Shown: positions 59,814 through 64,000 of the stretch, one piece after another
Position numbering within the stretch: position 1 is the stretch's first letter
Layout: each line of letters begins with the position of its first letter
Assembly (NCBI RefSeq): GCF_019753765.1
Contig: NZ_JAIJZW010000003.1
Coordinates: 364,751 to 428,750 of the forward strand
Direction of reading: 5' to 3'
Source of the DNA: Microbacterium marinilacus
GTDB taxonomy: Bacteria > Actinomycetota > Actinomycetes > Actinomycetales > Microbacteriaceae
Length of the DNA: 64,000 bases
Translations under genes and position numbers: made by a program
The notes under the pieces: model-generated
Database searches by the model: none
What the model saw: only the letters and a program-made list of their open reading frames with translations
Told to the model about the DNA's origin: nothing

Positions 59814-60437
59814 TCATTCCGGTCGGATGGTGGGGAAGCTCGGCCTCGACGGCGATGCGCGTAGCCGGTCGGCTACAGGCTCGAGCGCTCTCATTGTGAT
59901 CGTCGCCAGCCGGGGAAGGATTTTCATCCAACCCTCCGCCGCGATGTCGAGGGACACGGACATCCGCTGCACGGTGCGTTCGAAGTCGCTCCGCGGTTCA
60001 CCGGCATGGACGCCGCCATGGGTGTTGGCGAAGTAGCGGATGGTGTCGCGAACTGTCACCGGCTCGCCATAGTGGTACCCGCAAGTCGCGGCGAGGAAGC
60101 CATCCTTTTGCGAACGGACGGTCGGCTCAGTGAAGTCGTCGCGCGCGAGAGCGAGGATGAGCTTGAAGCTTCCGTCGGGGGCTGGCTCGAACGGGCGGAA
60201 CTCCGGTTCGTCGAACGGCGTGTACTCGAACGTCGGCGCGGGAATGCGCAGACGCGCCCGCGCGGAGTCTACGAGAGCGTGCTTCTCAACGAGGAGTTTC
60301 CTGAGCAGCGCTGAGATCCCGAGTCGGGTGTACACGTCGGTGTCTGCCGCGCTGCGTACCCGTAGGTCCTCGAGCGTGTGGAGGAGCAGCCACTCGGACA
60401 GTCGTTGTCCGATCTCGGCGTCGTTCTCCGGATACAT
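59814..60437 (-). CDS. hypothetical protein
   Basis: A 207-residue soluble protein. It opens with a helical part (AEIGQRLSEWLLLHTLEDLRV), then YTRLGISALLRKLLVEKHAL and a Pro-rich FEYTPFDEPEFRPFEP. GYHYGEPVTVRDTIRYFANTHGG is the most conserved-looking part. The ATG at 60437 is used; TTG at 60464 would add nine residues but overlaps TTGACA, a possible -35 box. The family is unknown. Confidence 0.6.
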   Translation of the reverse strand: MYPENDAEIGQRLSEWLLLHTLEDLRVRSAADTDVYTRLGISALLRKLLVEKHALVDSARARLRIPAPTFEYTPFDEPEFRPFEPAPDGSFKLILALARDDFTEPTVRSQKDGFLAATCGYHYGEPVTVRDTIRYFANTHGGVHAGEPRSDFERTVQRMSVSLDIAAEGWMKILPRLATITMRALEPVADRLRASPSRPSFPTIRPE

Positions 60438-60500
60438 AGGTTCCACGGGGATCACGGCTGTCAACCTAGCGGCGAGATTTCACCGCCGAGCAGGTCGCGG

Positions 60501-60533
60501 TCAGAGGTCCGGGTTCAAGTCCCGGTCGACCTT
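60501..60533 (+). other. tRNA 3'-end remnant
   Basis: CCGGG-TTCAAGT-CCCGG (60509-60525) is a perfect T arm, followed by TCGACCT as a possible 3' acceptor strand. No D arm or anticodon arm precedes it. It shares GGGTTCAAGTCCC with tRNA-Leu at 52813. Such remnants mark old integration ends. Confidence 0.6.
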
Positions 60534-60562
60534 CGGGTCGGGAGCGCGAGAGGCAGCGCACC

Positions 60563-60588
60563 AGAAGGCCCCCGAGAGGGGGTCTTCT
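60563..60588 (+). terminator. terminator after the tRNA remnant
   Basis: AGAAGGCCCCC pairs (one G-T) with GGGGGTCTTCT around GAGA. It lies 30 bases after the tRNA remnant, where a tRNA terminator would be. Confidence 0.75.
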
Positions 60589-60620
60589 GCCGTGTCTGGG
60601 GTGCGGCGTACGCTCCCGCC

Positions 60621-60935
60621 ATGCCCCGGTCCCGGAACCCGCTGAGCGCTGAGACGCTGCTCGACATCCACCTGTCTGCGATCCTCACCCGGCACAAGTG
60701 GGATGCGGACCCCGAGCCGGTGATCGCGGAGCTGCGGCGCGAGGCGGGCGACCGGCTGGACATCCTCGCCGCGGCCGCGGGCCGATGGGCCGGGTTCACC
60801 GAGAAGGACGAGGCCGCGCAGGCGCTCGTCGCGGCGGTGATGCAGCTCGACCTGCCGGGCCTCGATGAGGCAACCGTGCTCGGCCGGGACCGAGCCCGGC
60901 AGCGCCCGCACGGGACGCCGCCGGCGATGCACTAA
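60621..60935 (+). CDS. hypothetical protein
   Basis: A 104-residue mostly helical protein (AETLLDIHLSAILTRHKW, DPEPVIAELRREAGDRLDIL, AAQALVAAVMQLDL). The ATG has weak ribosome-binding support. It has no membrane segment. No family is recognised. It converges on the P-loop kinase gene, 9 bases apart. Confidence 0.6.
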   Translation: MPRSRNPLSAETLLDIHLSAILTRHKWDADPEPVIAELRREAGDRLDILAAAAGRWAGFTEKDEAAQALVAAVMQLDLPGLDEATVLGRDRARQRPHGTPPAMH

Positions 60936-60944
60936 GCCACGGAA

Positions 60945-61493
60945 CTAGCCGTCCTCGGCGATGGCTTGGGTGCCTTCCCTCTCGGTCTCGATCGCTGCGG
61001 CGAGATACTCGACGGTGACCGGGTCAGCGGTATGCGACGCATCCACGATCAGGGGACTTTCGTCGCTGGGCGCTTCGAAGTGCGCAGCGTGCTCTGCGAG
61101 CACAGCATCAGTGACATCCGGTCGACCCCGCGTCTCCCGATCGGCCTGGACCCGCTGACGCTGAAGGTCCAGCGACACCTGGACCCATACGATCGTGAAG
61201 GGCACACCGGCGGCGGTCGCGATGTCGCGCCAGGCATCCCGTACGAAGCGCGGTGAACCGGTGTCGTCGACGATCACGTGGGCACCGCTCTCAAGCGCCT
61301 CTATGGCCCGCTCGTGAGCCATTTTGTTCGTCGTGGACCACTCTCCCGCGGCGATGCCTTGACCTCCGTCGAAACCGCGCTCCTGGTTGATCCGGTCGAG
61401 GCTGAGGACCTCCGCGGGCAACTCTGCGGCCAACAGGGCGGCCAATGTGCTCTTGCCGGAGAAAGACAGCCCACACATCAGCACCAAAGCCAT
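60945..61493 (-). CDS. P-loop kinase-like ATPase (AAA_33/zeta-like)
   Basis: A 182-residue single-domain ATP-binding protein. Walker A is MCGLSFSGKSTLAALL (residues 6-21), with SLDRINQERG after strand 2, VIVDDTGSPRFVRDAW as the Walker-B-like strand, and the lid-type Arg in RVQADRETRGRPDVTDA. It resembles small kinases that phosphorylate a metabolite or antibiotic, and distantly the zeta toxin. No antitoxin-like gene is next to it. Confidence 0.82.
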   Translation of the reverse strand: MALVLMCGLSFSGKSTLAALLAAELPAEVLSLDRINQERGFDGGQGIAAGEWSTTNKMAHERAIEALESGAHVIVDDTGSPRFVRDAWRDIATAAGVPFTIVWVQVSLDLQRQRVQADRETRGRPDVTDAVLAEHAAHFEAPSDESPLIVDASHTADPVTVEYLAAAIETEREGTQAIAEDG

Positions 61494-61571
61494 GGCCGGA
61501 CTCTACCGGTCACCAGCCGGGGAGTGCGGGCCGCCGGCGGCGCCCGTGCATCGGACGCCGCCGGCGACGCA

Positions 61572-61769
61572 CTAGCGGTCGCGGGAGCGTCGGCGTTCGG
61601 GCCACGGGATGAGCGCGACGATGAACGCGAACGTGGCGATGTGCTGCAGCACGACGATCACAACGGGGTGCGCGCTCAATCCAGCGAAGACGATCGATGC
61701 GATGAGGATGATCCCGGCCAGGATGCCGAACGTCCACCGCCATCGGTGCTCGCGGGGGCTCGTCTGCAT
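61572..61769 (-). CDS. small two-helix membrane protein
   Basis: A 65-residue protein with an ATG at 61769. Helices: FGILAGIILIASIVFAGL and PVVIVVLQHIATFAFIVALI. Basic ends (REHRWRW and ERRRSRDR) keep both termini inside. Unknown function. Confidence 0.65.
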   Translation of the reverse strand: MQTSPREHRWRWTFGILAGIILIASIVFAGLSAHPVVIVVLQHIATFAFIVALIPWPERRRSRDR

Positions 61770-61812
61770 GGTCGCATCTTCGCACCTAGGGGCCCCGCGG
61801 GTGGCCCCGAAC

Positions 61813-61977
61813 CTAGAAGCCGGGCAGGCCTGGCCCGTCGTCGACGGGGCGCTCGTCGGCGGCGTACGGCGCGACGCGCCCGCACTCAGGGCACACATCG
61901 CCGGTCGAGCTCGGCCGCATCATCACCGAGCAGTCGGGGCAGGCCGGCTGGGCGCCGGCGTCGAGCGGGTCACGCAT
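61813..61977 (-). CDS. small zinc-ribbon protein
   Basis: A 54-residue protein with two CxxC knuckles, ACPDCSVMM and VCPECGRV, so a structural zinc is likely. The ATG at 61977 lies 8 bases inside the end of the upstream gene, so the two are coupled. An acidic tail follows (DERPVDDGPG). Role unknown. Confidence 0.65.
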   Translation of the reverse strand: MRDPLDAGAQPACPDCSVMMRPSSTGDVCPECGRVAPYAADERPVDDGPGLPGF

Positions 61978-62245
61978 TGCGGACGTTGAGCAGCTGCCAC
62001 CCGTCGGGTACGGCGGCGCGCAGCGCGGTGAGGTCGGCGGCTTCGATCTCCTGCACGTCACCCCATCGGGCGGCGCGCCCCACGGCGACCATCTTGGTCG
62101 TGCCCTTCGGCATGGTGACCTTCTTGTGCGTCAGCTGCCACCCTTCAGGGGTCTGCGCCAAGAGCGCCCCGACAATCTCCTCGAGCGACGCGCCCTCGGC
62201 GGTCAGCTCGCGGGTCTCGGACGGTCGAATCATCCCGATCAGCAC
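61970..62245 (-). CDS. hypothetical protein
   Basis: A 91-residue protein with the pattern GWQLTHKKVTMPKGTTKMVAVGRAA and VPDGWQLLNVRNA, two similar WQL motifs near each end that suggest a small alpha-beta fold. GTG at 62245 and ATG at 62233 are both possible starts. It overlaps the zinc-ribbon gene by 8 bases. Confidence 0.6.
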   Translation of the reverse strand: MLIGMIRPSETRELTAEGASLEEIVGALLAQTPEGWQLTHKKVTMPKGTTKMVAVGRAARWGDVQEIEAADLTALRAAVPDGWQLLNVRNA

Positions 62246-62323
62246 GCCGACCAGCCTAAGTCGCGGCGACCGACTCGATCAGCGCCACGTCGGCGCGGTC
62301 GAGGCTCGCATAAGCTCTGGAGC

Positions 62324-62965
62324 ATGTCGCGTCGCCCGAATAAGACCGTGATGGCGCTGACCGCGGCTGCCGCCCTCGTCCTCACCCTGGCCGGATGCAC
62401 GGCCCCCGTACCGGTGGAGACTCCCGCCACCGTCGAGACGCCGATGGTGGATCCCTCGGTTCAATCGCCTTCGCCGAGCCCGACAGCATCTGCGACTCAG
62501 GCGGCAGACGAGCACGCGTCGCCGGAGTCGACGCCTTCGGATGGTGCGGTCTCTTACGCGAACTGTGATGGTGCGCCGTTGCCGGTTCCAGCGGAGTCCG
62601 ACGAAGAACTCGCCGCTGGCACTGTATTCGGCCTCCGTCCGTTCATGCTCCGTGACTCCGGGCCGCGTGCCGGGGCGCAAGGAGAGGTCACGGTCGACGA
62701 GAACGGCGACCCCACCTCCTACCTCGTCGTCGAAGGCGACGACATCCAGAGTGTCGCGCAGAGGTTCTGTCTGCCCGCGATCGAATTCGACTACCTGAAC
62801 CTCATCAACGCGGTCCGTCGCGAACGCCTCGGCCCGCTGTACCCGGGTGACACGCTGAACCTCAGCCCCTACACGATCACGACCGTGGGTGATCAAGACG
62901 GCGTTGTTTACGACAACGACGTGTCCTACCTCGCAGGAGATGCGCCGCTGCCGCCGCAGCGATAA
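62324..62965 (+). CDS. lipoprotein with LysM-like domain
   Basis: A 213-residue secreted lipoprotein. The signal ends at the lipobox LAGC, and a Thr/Ser/Pro-rich linker of about 60 residues follows. The C-terminal part SYLVVEGDDIQSVAQRFCLP... LGPLYPGDTLNLSPY resembles a LysM repeat, which binds peptidoglycan. GGAGC precedes the ATG. Probably a surface protein; partner unknown. Confidence 0.8.
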   Translation: MSRRPNKTVMALTAAAALVLTLAGCTAPVPVETPATVETPMVDPSVQSPSPSPTASATQAADEHASPESTPSDGAVSYANCDGAPLPVPAESDEELAAGTVFGLRPFMLRDSGPRAGAQGEVTVDENGDPTSYLVVEGDDIQSVAQRFCLPAIEFDYLNLINAVRRERLGPLYPGDTLNLSPYTITTVGDQDGVVYDNDVSYLAGDAPLPPQR

Positions 62966-62995
62966 CCGACCAAGGCCCATCCACAGCCCAGCAGC

Positions 62996-63655
62996 CTACG
63001 TTGCGGGGACTGGGTCGATCAGCGTCGCGTCGGTGCGGTCGAGCCCGCGGATGCTGTTCACGCGGCGGTCGACGATGTGCGTGCGCAGGGTCGCGGCGAC
63101 CTGCTCGGAGACGTCGGTGAGCAGTTGCTGCAGCCCTTCGTCGGCGGGCTCGGGGTCGAGCCAGTCGTCCCACGTCGCGGCCGGCAGGAACGCGGGCATC
63201 CTGTCGTGGACCTCCCCGGACTCGTCCCGGGCTTCGCGGGTGATAACGACGAACCGTCGCTCGCCGTCGACGGACCACGTCAGCCCGGCTGCGGCGAGCA
63301 GCCCGTCGCCGTGGATGAAGTGCGGGGTCTTGTCGCCCTTCTCGCCGGTCCATTCGAAGTATCCGGACATGGGGGCGATGCATCGGGCGCGGGTGAACGC
63401 GGTGCGCCAGAACGACGTCGTGAGCTTCTCGATCCGTGCGTTGATGATCGGTGGCCCCGAGGGGCGGTTCGCGGGCTTCGGCCAGTCCCACTTCGCCAGC
63501 TGCACCTCGCGTTCATCGTGCTCGCGCACGATCGGTGCCCGGTCGGTCGGGGCGACGCTGTACGACGGCGCCCAGTCCTCCGCGCGGCCACCCTGTGCGA
63601 CGAACTCCCGGATCAGCTCGTCCGTGGTCGTGTCCATCGCGAATCGACCGCACAT
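62996..63655 (-). CDS. SOS response-associated protein YedK (SRAP/HMCES family)
   Basis: A 219-residue SRAP-domain protein. The start MCGRF leaves Cys2 as the residue that crosslinks to abasic sites in single-stranded DNA. Other active-site parts are Asn in IINARIEKL, Glu in GYFEWTG and His in VHDRMPAFL. It protects abasic sites during replication. It starts with ATG at 63655. Family members are often duplicated on mobile DNA. Confidence 0.93.
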   Translation of the reverse strand: MCGRFAMDTTTDELIREFVAQGGRAEDWAPSYSVAPTDRAPIVREHDEREVQLAKWDWPKPANRPSGPPIINARIEKLTTSFWRTAFTRARCIAPMSGYFEWTGEKGDKTPHFIHGDGLLAAAGLTWSVDGERRFVVITREARDESGEVHDRMPAFLPAATWDDWLDPEPADEGLQQLLTDVSEQVAATLRTHIVDRRVNSIRGLDRTDATLIDPVPAT

Positions 63656-63725
63656 GGCGGCAGCGTAGCCGGGCCACCCCAGCTCGTCGATGGTTGCTGT
63701 CGGCTTCGGTCAGCTTCGCTGTGGC

Positions 63726-64000
63726 TCACATGGCGTTCCACGAGTCCGGCCACACCTCTGCGCTTTCGGGAACCAAGACATAGGCATCGCCGTCGACAGC
63801 AAAGAAGGCTTTGACGACGCCGAAACCGTCCTCGTCGCTGTACCTCGTCGGATCGCCCGCGCTCCACGCGTAATAGGTCTCTGACTGCACACCCGGAACT
63901 CCGTCGACGACGGCGAAGAAGGGGGCCGAACCTCCGTCTGCGACTTCGAACGACCAGTTCTTGCCGGTGGTCGCACACGTGTACGCCACACCGTCGATAC
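63726..64000 (-). CDS. 3' part of a hypothetical protein
   Basis: An open frame that enters from beyond the window end and stops at 63726; about 91 codons are seen. It reads IDGVAYTCATTGKNWSF... YYAWSAGDPTRYSDEDGFG... VWPDSWNAM. A GTG at 63989 could be a start, but the frame is open above it. The family is not recognised. Confidence 0.5.
   Translation of the reverse strand, partial: IDGVAYTCATTGKNWSFEVADGGSAPFFAVVDGVPGVQSETYYAWSAGDPTRYSDEDGFGVVKAFFAVDGDAYVLVPESAEVWPDSWNAM

Noticed and set aside
60945..61493. Zeta-type toxin of a toxin-antitoxin pair
   Set aside because: No small antitoxin gene lies next to it on the same strand, and the fold is shared by many small-molecule kinases.
1..64000. 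CRISPR array or restriction/defence system
   Set aside because: No regular direct repeats with spacers, no Cas proteins, no methyltransferase and no known defence proteins were seen.

Overview
The window is chromosomal DNA of a high-GC actinobacterium. Codon use is strongly GC-rich, GTG and TTG starts are common, and neighbouring genes often share a 4-base stop/start overlap. A mycofactocin locus, a CrgA / class E sortase / PknA-PknB / RodA-PbpA / PstP / FhaA-FhaB block and a DUF7882-type small protein together suggest Microbacteriaceae, probably Microbacterium or a close relative (inference; no 16S gene is present).

Layout. (1) 1-274: 3' end of aroQ. (2) 0.4-11.8 kb: mycofactocin (MFT) locus. 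An IclR regulator, a GMC oxidoreductase (mftG) and mftR lie on the minus strand. mftA, mftB, mftC, two tandem SDRs, a MoxR ATPase / VWA protein pair, a third SDR, mftD and a small membrane protein lie on the plus strand. (3) 11.8-16.1 kb: unrelated cargo (Clp_N-SRPBCC fusion plus HTH regulator, TetR regulator with MFS exporter, unknown protein). (4) 16.2-21.6 kb: a second MFT operon (SDR, fused CoA-transferase, amidohydrolase, mftE, mftF). (5) 21.6-25.1 kb: TetR/GAP-family pair, VOC protein, WYL regulator and a small protein, with three related hairpin-forming intergenic elements. (6) 25.1-33.9 kb: SDR, then a probable operon of NDMA-type alcohol dehydrogenase, aldehyde dehydrogenase, second NDMA-type alcohol dehydrogenase, UGSC-family protein, its coupled partner, a zinc dehydrogenase and an amidohydrolase. 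(7) 33.9-39.4 kb: a structured leader and a complete peptide-type ABC importer. (8) 39.4-52.8 kb: conserved near-origin actinobacterial block (YbaK-like protein, ppiA, rhomboid, crgA, sortase E, pknB-pknA-pbpA-rodA-pstP-fhaB-fhaA) ending in tRNA-Leu(CAG). (9) 52.9-64.0 kb: accessory region beginning with a tyrosine-recombinase-like gene overlapping a DDE transposase, then many small hypothetical genes, a gene remnant, a possible secreted antimicrobial protein with a membrane partner, a tRNA 3'-end remnant, a P-loop kinase, a LysM-like lipoprotein and a YedK/SRAP protein.

How the genes work together. MftA is the 36-residue precursor. MftB presents it, MftC decarboxylates and cyclises the terminal Val-Tyr, MftE releases the product, MftD converts it to the redox-active form and MftF adds sugars. 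The SDRs and NDMA-type alcohol dehydrogenases are families that carry tightly bound NAD(P) and are thought to need mycofactocin for turnover; MftG is the predicted route of electrons from reduced mycofactocin to respiration. The window therefore looks like a cofactor-biosynthesis locus plus a catabolic regulon for alcohol/aldehyde/acid substrates, with its own importer. A palindrome shared by the mftR/mftA intergenic region and the promoter of the third SDR suggests a small MftR regulon.
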